Shown in pieces: positions 8,115 to 15,871 of a stretch of 64,000 nucleotides of DNA. Numbering within the stretch: position 1 is the first letter of the stretch; every line of letters starts with the position of its first letter. Source of the stretch: Phycisphaerales bacterium UBA1161 (lineage in GTDB: Bacteria; Planctomycetota; Phycisphaerae; Tepidisphaerales; Tepidisphaeraceae); assembly GCA_002311745.1 (NCBI GenBank), contig DBZL01000033.1:1-64000 (forward strand), given 5' to 3'. Below the pieces are notes generated by a model. It saw only the letters and a program-made list of their open reading frames with translations, was not told the DNA's origin and did not search any database. The translations under genes were made by a program, and so were the position numbers.

Positions 8115-8798
8115 ATGACGCCCAACCCGTTCAAGTCCACCGAGCCCCAGATCGCCGCGTCCATTCTCTCGGCGGATTTTTCCAAGCTCGCTTGCGAGAT
8201 CGACGAGGTGGACCGCGGCGGGGTGGATTTTCTGCATCTGGACGTGATGGACGGGCATTTCGTGCCGAACATCAGCTTCGGCCCCGCCGTCACCGCCGCC
8301 ACGCGCCGCGCGACAAAAGCCTTTCTCGACGTGCACCTCATGATCACCGAGCCGATCCGCTACGCCCCGGCGTTCGTCAAGGCCGGGGCCGACGCCATCA
8401 CGTTCCACGTGGAAGTGGTCCAGGACCCTGCCGCTGCCGCCCGCGAAATTCGCAAGCTCGGGGTCAAGCACGTCGGCATCACGCTCAACCCCGCCACGGC
8501 CGTCGAGCGGCTCTTTCCCGCCCTGGATGAAGTGGATCACGTGCTGATTATGAGCGTCGTGCCCGGATTTTCCGGCCAGAAATTCATGCGCGAAGTATTG
8601 CCCAAGGCCCAGGTCATCAAAAAGCGTCTGCGGCCAAACCAGCGCCTGGAAATCGACGGCGGAATCAACGCTCAGACCATCGCCCAGGCGGCCGCCGCCG
8701 GCATCGACTGGTTCGTCGTCGCCAGCGCCATCTTCGATCAGAAGGACCGCCCGGCGGCCATCGCGGAATTGCGGCGACGCTTATCTGGCGGCAAGTGA
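8115..8798 (+). CDS. rpe: Ribulose-phosphate 3-epimerase
   Basis: 227 aa TIM-barrel enzyme that interconverts ribulose-5-phosphate and xylulose-5-phosphate in the pentose phosphate pathway. Family signatures: AASILSADF at the N-terminus, HLDVMDGHFVPNISFGP with the metal His and catalytic Asp, DVHLMI, MSVVPGFSGQKF, and EIDGGIN with the second catalytic Asp. The ATG at 8115 has no visible Shine-Dalgarno sequence because repeat DNA reaches up to it; the next in-frame candidates are inside conserved sequence. Confidence 0.96.
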   Translation: MTPNPFKSTEPQIAASILSADFSKLACEIDEVDRGGVDFLHLDVMDGHFVPNISFGPAVTAATRRATKAFLDVHLMITEPIRYAPAFVKAGADAITFHVEVVQDPAAAAREIRKLGVKHVGITLNPATAVERLFPALDEVDHVLIMSVVPGFSGQKFMREVLPKAQVIKKRLRPNQRLEIDGGINAQTIAQAAAAGIDWFVVASAIFDQKDRPAAIAELRRRLSGGK

Positions 8799-8850
8799 CG
8801 GACTCACGTCATTCTCTTGATCGTGCTATCATCAAACCAAGGAGCGTTGG

Positions 8851-10029
8851 ATGTCGCAGGTGCCCAAGGACCAGGCGAACCAATCGCCGGCGGAGGAGCC
8901 GGCTCAGGCCGGAGCCGCGGCGGAGGAACACGCCACAACGGCCTTTGTGGAATCGTGCGTGGAGACGGCGGCGGATTCGGCGGAGGCGGCCGAGCGCTCG
9001 GCCCGGGATCGGCCGCGGTTCGGAAAACTCCTCAAGCTCCTGCATGACAAGAAAGACATCCTGGTCACCACGCACCTGTATCCCGACCCGGATGCCTTGG
9101 CCAGCAGTTGGGGGTTGTGCAATTTGCTGACCTCGCGGTTGCCCGGGGCAGCGGTGAGCATGTCGGTCAAGGGAGCGGTGGGCGGCGGGGTCAACGAAGC
9201 GTTCGTGCGCAACAGCAATCTGAAATTGGCGCCGTGGGATGATGCGGCGCTGAGCGGATACGACGCGATCATTTTGACGGATGTTCAGCCGATGTTGTCG
9301 TACAATCCGCTGCCGCCGGAGCTGATGCCGCTGGCGGTGATCGACCATCACCGCAATCGGCGGCGGCCGCACTGCCCGTTTTGCGACATCCGCACGGACG
9401 TGGGGGCGACCAGCTCGATCATCTTCAGCTATTTCATGGAGGAGGAGGAGCCGATCTCGCCGGACCTGGCGGCGACGCTGCTGTACGGCGTAGAGTCTGA
9501 CCTGGCCGGCGCGGCCGGGCAACCGGGAGAGCTGGACAACATCGCCCTGTCCAGCCTGACGCTCCTGGCCAATGCGCGCAAGCTGTATCAGATGCGTTAC
9601 GTCGATCTGCCGCAGTCGTATTACCTGTGCTATTACAGCGGATTGTCCAACGCGATGTACTACGAGGATGCAATCCTGTCGCATTTGGAGGAGATCGACT
9701 CTCCGGAGAAGCCGGCGCTGATCGCGGATTTTCTGCTGCGTTTTGAGCCGATCCATTGGGCGATGGTGACGGCCGCTTACGAGAATCGCCTGCTGATCAG
9801 CTTGCGCACCAGCAGCAGCAAACTTTCGGCGGCCGACATGATCCGCCGACTTCTGCGCGGCGCCGGCGAGGGCGGCGGACACCGCACCAAGGCCGGCGGG
9901 TCCATCCCTCTGGAGACCAATTCCCCCACGGAAATCGAGCGTAAACGCACCATCCTGAGACGGCGATACCTGCGGGCCCTGGGGATTCGACAAACGCAGG
10001 GGAAGCGACTCATTCCGAAGACGGAATGA
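8851..10029 (+). CDS. DHH-family phosphoesterase (NrnA-like)
   Basis: 392 aa. Residues 1-55 are an Ala/Glu-rich low-complexity lead. Then the DHH domain: HLYPDPDA (metal Asp79 and Asp81), Asp144 in ILTDVQ, and the DHH triad at 165-167 (VIDHHRN). A C-terminal DHHA1 substrate domain contains GEGGGHRTKAGG (about 334-345). Such proteins hydrolyse nanoRNAs or phosphoadenosine phosphate. Compared with typical NrnA, the family TxxxPDGDA motif reads HLYPDPDA. RBS AAGGAG precedes the ATG. Followed by a repeat hairpin and valS. Confidence 0.85.
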   Translation: MSQVPKDQANQSPAEEPAQAGAAAEEHATTAFVESCVETAADSAEAAERSARDRPRFGKLLKLLHDKKDILVTTHLYPDPDALASSWGLCNLLTSRLPGAAVSMSVKGAVGGGVNEAFVRNSNLKLAPWDDAALSGYDAIILTDVQPMLSYNPLPPELMPLAVIDHHRNRRRPHCPFCDIRTDVGATSSIIFSYFMEEEEPISPDLAATLLYGVESDLAGAAGQPGELDNIALSSLTLLANARKLYQMRYVDLPQSYYLCYYSGLSNAMYYEDAILSHLEEIDSPEKPALIADFLLRFEPIHWAMVTAAYENRLLISLRTSSSKLSAADMIRRLLRGAGEGGGHRTKAGGSIPLETNSPTEIERKRTILRRRYLRALGIRQTQGKRLIPKTE

Positions 10030-10113
10030 GTCAAGTTGCTGGTTGCTTGTTGCTGGTTGCTGGGAAAAAAGGGAGCCTGCTCTTACTAGCAACCAGCAAC
10101 TAGCAACTAGCAA
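10030..10113. repeat. GTTGCTGGTTGCT-type hairpin repeat
   Basis: AAGTTGCTGGTTGCTTGTTG on the left arm pairs with CAGCAACTAGCAACTAGCAA on the right across a short loop (GGGAAAAAAGGGAGCCTGC). A related element lies at 32868-32983, where it is read through as protein. It sits 25 bases before valS. Confidence 0.85.
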
Positions 10114-10138
10114 CTTATCCCCGTAACATCGCTGGGTA

Positions 10139-13100
10139 ATGGCCGCTGAAATTGCCAAGACGTACCATCCAGCCTCCCTCGAGTCCGCAGTGCATCGGGT
10201 GTGGATGGAAGAAAACTGTTTTGCCGCCGATGCATCGGCCCCGGGCGAGCCGTACTGCATCGTCATCCCGCCGCCCAACGTCACCGGGGCCCTGCACCTG
10301 GGCCACGCGATTAACAATGTCCTTCAGGACATCCTGATCCGCCAGCATCGCATGCGCGGGTTCAACACGGTCTGGATTCCCGGCATCGACCACGCTGGCA
10401 TCGCCACGCAGGCGGTCGTGGAAAAACAGCTCAAGGAAAAGGAAAACAAGACCCGCCACGACGTGGGCCGCGAGGAGTTGGTGCGCCGAATCTGGCAGTG
10501 GAAGGAGGAGTTCGGCAATCGCATCCTGGAGCAGCTCAAGCGCCTGGGCTGCTCGTGCGACTGGAGCCGCACGCGGTTCACCCTGGATGAAATGTGCGCC
10601 CGGGCCGTGCGCGAGACGTTCTTCAAGCTGTTCAAGGATGGACTGATCTACCGCGGCAAACGGCTGGTCAATTGGGACGTGCATTTGCAGACGTCGATTT
10701 CGGATGACGAGATTTATCATGAGACGATCAAGACGATGCTGTGGCACGTGAGATATCCGATTGTGCCGGAGGGGGAGAGGGGGAGAGGGGGAGAGGGGGA
10801 GACGGGGGGAGCGAAATACGTGGTGGTGGCGACGACGCGACCGGAAACGATGCTGGGCGACACGGCCGTCGCGGTCAATTCCCAGGACCCGCGCTGGAAC
10901 TGGGCCATCGGCAAATCCGTCGAGCTTCCCCTGACCGGCCGGAAAATCCCCATCATCGCCGATGACATCCTGGTCGATCCGAAATTCGGCACCGGCGTGG
11001 TGAAGGTAACACCGGCCCACGATCCCAACGACTACGCCGTCTGGCAACGACATCAAAGCGGAGCCCCGCATGTACATGCGGGGCTTCCGATCGACATCCT
11101 GAACATCCTGAACCCCGATGGCACGATCAACTCAAACGGCGGGAAATACGCCGGCATGAAACGCGAGGTGGCTCGCAAGAAGATCGTCGAGGACCTGACC
11201 CACGCCGGGCTATTGGAAAAGGAAGAGCCGTACGAAACGCAGATCGGCCACAGCGACCGCAGCAAAACGCCCATCGAGCCGTATCTGAGCGATCAATGGT
11301 TTGTGAAAATGGCCCCCCTGGCCGAACCGGCATTGCAGGTTGTCCGCGACGGAATCGTCAAGTTCTTCCCCGAACGCCACGCCCAGCAATACCTGAGCTG
11401 GCTAGGCGAAAAGCGCGATTGGCCGATCTCGCGCCAACTTTGGTGGGGACATCGGATTCCAGTATGGAAGAGTTCGCTGAAAATGAAGCCGCGCCCCGGG
11501 ACAGCGACTCGTGATTCATCTGTGGTCCGAGACAGTGCGGAAAACCCAGAAGGATTTCCATTTAACGAATGTGCAATGCAGTCCGTTTTCGATAACCAGA
11601 AGGGCGAGTGGATTAGTTACTGTTGCCCACCGCCTAATCGCCCTGATTTAGAAAGTGCGTTGAATAGTGCGGGTTATGCCCAGGATCCCGACGTTCTGGA
11701 CACCTGGTTCTCCAGCGCCCTTTGGCCGCACAGCACATTGGGTTGGCCGGAGGACACAGCGGAGCTGCGCAAGTGGTATCCGACATCGGTGCTGCTGACG
11801 GCCCGGGATATCGTGACCCTGTGGGTGGCACGGATGGTCATGATGGGGATGTACAACATGGGCTTCGCTCCTCCCCCCTCGCCCGGTACTCCGGGAGAGG
11901 GTGGGGGTGAGGGCGGAGTAAATGACGAAATTCGAATGACGAATGACGAATCAAATTCGGACATTCGTCATTCGAGCATTGATTCGTCATTCGTCATTCG
12001 TCATTCGAATTTCCCCACCGCCCCTCACCCTAACCCTCTCCCCGATTACAGGGGGAGGGGAAAAGAATTGGGCATTCCATTCCACCACGTCGCCATCAAT
12101 CCGACCATCCTCGACGGCAAAGGCGAACGCATGTCCAAATCCAAGGGCAATGGCGTCGATCCCGTCGATGTCATCGACACCCATGGAGCGGATGCACTGC
12201 GGTTCACCCTGACGCTCATGGCCACGGAAACGCAAGACGTACGCATGCCCGTCAAGAAGGACGCCCAGGGGCGAAACACATCCGAGAAGTTCGACATCGG
12301 CAGCCGGTTCTGCAACAAGATTTGGCAGGTGGCGCAGTTCTTCGTCATCCCGAACTTGGAAAAGATCGGGCCGGAGCCGGTAGACGAAACGAAATGGTCG
12401 CCGGCGGATCGGTGGATCGTTTCGCGTTTCAACCGTGCAATCAAAGAGGTAGATGAAGCTTTGGAGGCGTATCGGTTCGATCAGTACGCCAAGGTCTGCT
12501 ACGACTTTTTCTACGGCGATTTTTGCGACTGGTACGTCGAAGCGGCCAAGCCCGCATTAAAGGACGCGAAGTCGACCGGGCAGACGGCCAATATACTGGC
12601 GGCGGTGCTCGACGGTTCGCTACGGCTGATGCATCCGATGATTCCGTTCATCACGGAGACGATCTGGTGGCGGCTGTGCGAAGTGCGTCCGGAGCGCGGG
12701 CTTCCAGGCCGGATCATGGGCTGCACCAGCAACCGTCTGGTCCTGGCGGCGTGGCCAAAGGACGGGCCCTTCAGTGATGGGGACGAAAGCGAATTCGCGA
12801 AGATTCAGCAGATCATCACGACGATCCGCGGCCTGCGAAACGATCACAAGGTGGAGCCGAAGAAAACCGTGGACCTGTCCATCGTCGCATCGGCCGAGGC
12901 TTCGCGGCAAATCCTGGCCAATCGCCTGATGATCGAATCATTGGCGATCTGCCGGGTCAAAGAAGTGTCGCCGACGCTCTCGCCCATCGCGGATGCGGCG
13001 CGGACCGTCGCGGCCGGGTGCGATCTTTTTGTGCAGGGCCTTGTGGACCGGGAAGCGGAAAAGCAACGAAACGCCAAGCGGCGGGACGAGCTGCATCGGC

Positions 13101-13222
13101 TAATTCAGACGCTCAAGGGAAGGCTGGCCAACGAATCGTACATCGCCAAGGCCCCGCCACATCTGGTGCAGCAGACCAAGGACCAGCTTGGCGAAGCCGA
13201 GGCGGAGTTGGCGAAGCTGTAG
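10139..13222 (+). CDS. valS: Valyl-tRNA synthetase with repeat-derived in-frame insertions
   Basis: 1027 aa, about 100 residues longer than usual ValRS. Class I synthetase charging tRNA-Val. HIGH motif HLGH (53-56), editing-domain signature TTRPETMLGDTAV, KMSKS motif MSKSKGNG (about 666-673), anticodon-binding and C-terminal coiled coil are intact and in one frame. Three stretches look inserted: a GGGGGAGA octamer tract giving GERGRGGEGETGG (about 211-224), a 24-bp palindrome giving APHVHAGL (about 308-316), and a 65-aa block (about 578-643) between NMG and IPFHHV coded by two intergenic repeat families. Each lies at a domain-surface position and keeps the frame. No clear ribosome site precedes the ATG. 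Confidence 0.93.
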   Translation: MAAEIAKTYHPASLESAVHRVWMEENCFAADASAPGEPYCIVIPPPNVTGALHLGHAINNVLQDILIRQHRMRGFNTVWIPGIDHAGIATQAVVEKQLKEKENKTRHDVGREELVRRIWQWKEEFGNRILEQLKRLGCSCDWSRTRFTLDEMCARAVRETFFKLFKDGLIYRGKRLVNWDVHLQTSISDDEIYHETIKTMLWHVRYPIVPEGERGRGGEGETGGAKYVVVATTRPETMLGDTAVAVNSQDPRWNWAIGKSVELPLTGRKIPIIADDILVDPKFGTGVVKVTPAHDPNDYAVWQRHQSGAPHVHAGLPIDILNILNPDGTINSNGGKYAGMKREVARKKIVEDLTHAGLLEKEEPYETQIGHSDRSKTPIEPYLSDQWFVKMAPLAEPALQVVRDGIVKFFPERHAQQYLSWLGEKRDWPISRQLWWGHRIPVWKSSLKMKPRPGTATRDSSVVRDSAENPEGFPFNECAMQSVFDNQKGEWISYCCPPPNRPDLESALNSAGYAQDPDVLDTWFSSALWPHSTLGWPEDTAELRKWYPTSVLLTARDIVTLWVARMVMMGMYNMGFAPPPSPGTPGEGGGEGGVNDEIRMTNDESNSDIRHSSIDSSFVIRHSNFPTAPHPNPLPDYRGRGKELGIPFHHVAINPTILDGKGERMSKSKGNGVDPVDVIDTHGADALRFTLTLMATETQDVRMPVKKDAQGRNTSEKFDIGSRFCNKIWQVAQFFVIPNLEKIGPEPVDETKWSPADRWIVSRFNRAIKEVDEALEAYRFDQYAKVCYDFFYGDFCDWYVEAAKPALKDAKSTGQTANILAAVLDGSLRLMHPMIPFITETIWWRLCEVRPERGLPGRIMGCTSNRLVLAAWPKDGPFSDGDESEFAKIQQIITTIRGLRNDHKVEPKKTVDLSIVASAEASRQILANRLMIESLAICRVKEVSPTLSPIADAARTVAAGCDLFVQGLVDREAEKQRNAKRRDELHRLIQTLKGRLANESYIAKAPPHLVQQTKDQLGEAEAELAKL
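10771..10802 (+). repeat. Octanucleotide tandem repeat inside valS
   Basis: Four perfect copies of GGGGGAGA followed by an imperfect one. The unit length is not a multiple of three, so gain or loss of one copy would shift the valS frame. Confidence 0.9.
11062..11085. repeat. 24-bp perfect palindrome inside valS
   Basis: Half-site AGCCCCGCATGT followed by its exact reverse complement. Read in the valS frame it codes APHVHAGL. An identical copy lies at 60845-60868. Confidence 0.95.
11871..12066. repeat. Composite repeat insertion inside valS
   Basis: Outer arms are a GC-rich REP-like pair (CTCCCCCCTCGCCCGGTACT ... GAGGGTGGGGGTGAGGG at 11870-11916 and CCCCTCACCCTAACCCTCTC ... GGGGGAGGGG at 12020-12060); the middle (11918-12012) is the GACGAATGAC/GTCATTCG hairpin family. 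The protein it adds includes NDEIRMTNDE, SSFVIRHSNF and PHPNPLPDYRGRG. Confidence 0.85.
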
Positions 13223-13228
13223 TGGGAA

Positions 13229-13364
13229 AATGCGAATGACGAAATTCGAATGACGAATGACGAATCAATGACCGAATGATCCAATGACCGAATGAGAACA
13301 CGGGCAATTCGAAAATTCGTCATTCGTGATTGATTCGTCATTTATCATTCGTCATTCGAATTTG
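13229..13364. repeat. ATGACGAATG-type hairpin repeat after valS
   Basis: GACGAAATTCGAATGACGAA and following units on the left arm are mirrored by TTCGTCATT-type units on the right; the longest member of the family in the window. Fills the valS to oxidoreductase gap almost completely. Confidence 0.85.
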
Positions 13365-13374
13365 AGGGACACCC

Positions 13375-14487
13375 ATGGCGGAAAAGAGCGTATCAACCGA
13401 GTCGTTGGGTACGGCGGAGCAGCGGAAATATAAGGGGCGGAAGCTGCGCGTGGCGCTGATCGGCTGCGGGGGGATCAGCGAAGTTTACATCCGAGCCATG
13501 CAAGCATTGCCGCAGATCGAATTGGTCGCGGGCGTGGATGTCAAGGCGGATCGGCTCAAGATGATGGAGGAAAAGTTCGCGGTCAAGCGGCTGTACCGCG
13601 ATTGGAAGCGGATGCTCAAGGAGGTTAAGCCGCAGGGGACCATCGTTGCCACGCCCAACATCCTGCATGCGGAGCCGACGATCGATTCGCTCAATGCCGG
13701 GGCGCACGTGTTGGTGGAAAAGCCGATGGCGATGAACCCGGCCCAGTGCCGACGGATGATCGACGCGGCCCGGAAGAACCGGCGAAAGCTGGCGGTGGGA
13801 TTTCAGTATCGGTTTCATCCCAACACCGAGGCGCTGCTGCGGGCGCGGGATGACAAGCGATTTGGCAACATCCAGTTTGTCAAATGCCAGGCCCTGCGGC
13901 GGCGAGGCATCCCCAACTGGGGCGTGTTCGGCCAAAAGCGCCTTCAGGGCGGCGGGCCGATGATCGACATCGGCGTGCACGTGATCGAGATGGCGCACTA
14001 CGTGATGGGTTCGCCAAAACCCGTCGCGGCCGCCGCAAACATCTGGACGTACCTGGGCAACAAGAAAAGCGACGTGGTCTGTATGTGGCCCAACTGGGAT
14101 TACAAGACGTACACGGTGGAGGACCTGGCGATCGGGCAGATCCGTTTTGAGGACGGCTCGATCATGCAGATCGAGGCGTCGTTCGCGGCGCACGTGAAGG
14201 AAGACGTGTGGAATTTCACTCTGGTGGGTGACAAAGGGGGCTGCCAATGGGACCCGCCGATGGTTTTCACCGATCGGGCCGGGACCATGGTGAACGAAAG
14301 TCCGGCGTACGTCGGGGCGCGGTCGGATTTTGCGTATCTGTTTGAGCGCAAGCTGGCGGACTGGGTGGAGGCGTGTCTGCGCGGCACCCCTCTGCGCGCG
14401 CCGGGCGAGGCTGGTTTGGCGATTCAGAAGATCCTGGATGGGGTGTACCGATCGGCGGCGGCGGGGAAGGAAGTGGCCATTGGCTGA
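13375..14487 (+). CDS. Gfo/Idh/MocA-family NAD(P)-dependent oxidoreductase
   Basis: 370 aa. N-terminal Rossmann fold with ALIGCGGISEVY (about residues 26-38), the family EKP motif (VLVEKPMAMN, about 113-122) whose Lys is catalytic, and the C-terminal alpha/beta domain with the GGGPMIDIGVHVIEMAHY active-site His segment. Such enzymes oxidise or reduce sugars and inositols; the substrate cannot be told from sequence. The first 20 residues are a charged extension. GAGGG lies 7 bases before the ATG, just after a repeat hairpin. It converges with the secretion operon. Confidence 0.9.
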   Translation: MAEKSVSTESLGTAEQRKYKGRKLRVALIGCGGISEVYIRAMQALPQIELVAGVDVKADRLKMMEEKFAVKRLYRDWKRMLKEVKPQGTIVATPNILHAEPTIDSLNAGAHVLVEKPMAMNPAQCRRMIDAARKNRRKLAVGFQYRFHPNTEALLRARDDKRFGNIQFVKCQALRRRGIPNWGVFGQKRLQGGGPMIDIGVHVIEMAHYVMGSPKPVAAAANIWTYLGNKKSDVVCMWPNWDYKTYTVEDLAIGQIRFEDGSIMQIEASFAAHVKEDVWNFTLVGDKGGCQWDPPMVFTDRAGTMVNESPAYVGARSDFAYLFERKLADWVEACLRGTPLRAPGEAGLAIQKILDGVYRSAAAGKEVAIG

Positions 14488-14568
14488 TTTTTAGCCGCGT
14501 TGCGTGCAATGCGGAATGACGCGCGTCGCGAGCGACGCGGCTAACCAAGTGACGCCGGGACGGCGTCA
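14488..14568. terminator. Two hairpins between convergent genes
   Basis: TTAGCCGCGT (14491-14500) pairs with ACGCGGCTAA around a 30-base loop, and AAGTGACGCCG-GGA-CGGCGTCACTT (14548-14572) is an 11-bp perfect stem. The second stem contains the gspF stop codon. Neither is followed by a T-run, so termination is only suggested by position. Confidence 0.4.
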
Positions 14569-15783
14569 CTTGGCGATAACTCTGCTGATGGTGAAGATGG
14601 GGAGCATCAGGGCCAGGGCCACGCCGCCGATAATGACGCCCATCACCGCAATCATGATCGGCTCGATGTAGCGCGTCATGTCGGCGATTTTTTCTTTCAG
14701 TTCCTGCTCGGCGTAGGCGGCGACCTGCTCCATGACCTGAGCCAGCTTGCCGCTTTTTTCGGCGCTTTGAAGCATCTGGGAAACCGATCGGGGCACCAAG
14801 GGGTTGCGGAACAAGGGTTCGGAGAGCTGCTTGCCGGCCTGGATTTGCTGGCCGACCTCCTCCCACAGTTCGCGGAAGTAGGTGTTGGCGCACAGGTCGC
14901 AGGCGGTGTTGACCGAATCGACCAGGGTGACGCCCGCGCCGGCCATGGTGCCGACCATGCGCAGGCCGCGCGACAGGTGCAGTTTGCGGAACACGCCGCC
15001 CAAGAGGGGAATGCGAAGCTGCACGTAATGAAACGTCCGGGTTCCCGTCGGCGTCGATAGGAAGGCAACCAGCGCCGTGACCAACGTCGCCAGGGCCGTC
15101 AGCAACAGCGGCCAGCGATGGACGACGAAATCGCTCACCGCGATCAGGATTTTGGTGGGCACCGGCAGGGCCGCGGCCTTGGCGGCGTAGATCGCGGTGA
15201 ACCGCGGCAGCACGAAGGTGAGCAGAAACGTCGTCGTGGAAAGGGCGAACAGGAGCATGATGGCCGGATAGGTCAGCGCCCCTCTGACGCGGCGGATCGT
15301 CTCGTACTCATCGCGCAAGTATTGGGTGGCGCGGTTGAGGAGTTTGCCCATCAGGCCGCTTTTTTCGCTGGCCGAGACGAGCGAGACGAACAGGCGTGGA
15401 AAGGCGCGCGGATGCCGCTGCAATGCCGAGCTGAGGTCGCTGCCGCTCTGCACCTGTTGACTGATGTCCTCGATAATCGCCTTGACGTTGGCTTTTTCGG
15501 CTTGGGAGCCGATGCAATCCAGGGCTTCGGTCAGCGTGACGCCGGTTTCCACCATGATGGCCAATTGCGTGGAGACCTGGATGAGGTCTTTTCGGCTCAT
15601 GCGAATGCCGCGCGCACGGAATTTGGCCGGGTGAGCCTCCGCCTGGTCGGCCGGCGCGATGGAGGTGGGATATTTCCCATCGGCGCGGAGCATCTGCGAG
15701 ACTTCGGCGATGGAATTGGCCACCATCGTGCCGCTGGCCGGCAAGCCGGCGTTGTCGCGAGCGGTGTAGGCAAACGTGGACAT
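14566..15783 (-). CDS. Type II secretion/type IV pilus inner-membrane platform protein, GspF family
   Basis: 405 aa, usual length for GspF/PilC. An N-terminal FAYTARD motif is followed by two repeated cytoplasmic F domains (RKDLIQVSTQLAIMVETGVTL and the second copy LHLSRGLRMVGTMAGAGVTLVDSV), each followed by a hydrophobic segment, and a final membrane helix (IEPIMIAVMGVIIGGVALALMLPIF). It anchors the assembly ATPase beneath the secretin complex. Last gene of the long minus-strand operon, directly after the GspE gene. Confidence 0.93.
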   Translation of the reverse strand: MSTFAYTARDNAGLPASGTMVANSIAEVSQMLRADGKYPTSIAPADQAEAHPAKFRARGIRMSRKDLIQVSTQLAIMVETGVTLTEALDCIGSQAEKANVKAIIEDISQQVQSGSDLSSALQRHPRAFPRLFVSLVSASEKSGLMGKLLNRATQYLRDEYETIRRVRGALTYPAIMLLFALSTTTFLLTFVLPRFTAIYAAKAAALPVPTKILIAVSDFVVHRWPLLLTALATLVTALVAFLSTPTGTRTFHYVQLRIPLLGGVFRKLHLSRGLRMVGTMAGAGVTLVDSVNTACDLCANTYFRELWEEVGQQIQAGKQLSEPLFRNPLVPRSVSQMLQSAEKSGKLAQVMEQVAAYAEQELKEKIADMTRYIEPIMIAVMGVIIGGVALALMLPIFTISRVIAK

Positions 15784-15786
15784 GAT

Positions 15787-15865
15787 TCTCTTCCCGGACG
15801 ACCGGCCGGAGGACCGGCCGGCTCAGCTTCGAAATTGAGCCGTCTCGTCCTCGAGACGGTTTCTC
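15787..15865. repeat. Short inverted repeats between gspE and gspF
   Basis: GACCGGCCGGAGGACCGGCCGG is a direct repeat with internal palindromes (about 15799-15820), and CCGTCTCG ... CGAGACGG (about 15841-15860) a perfect 8-bp stem. They could reduce gspF expression relative to gspE, but no T-run is present on the minus strand. Confidence 0.35.
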
Positions 15866-15871
15866 GTGTTG

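Noticed and set aside
10139..13222. valS as a frameshifted or chimeric pseudogene
   Set aside because: All catalytic and anticodon-binding motifs are in one frame and in order; the extra sequence is confined to three in-frame blocks.
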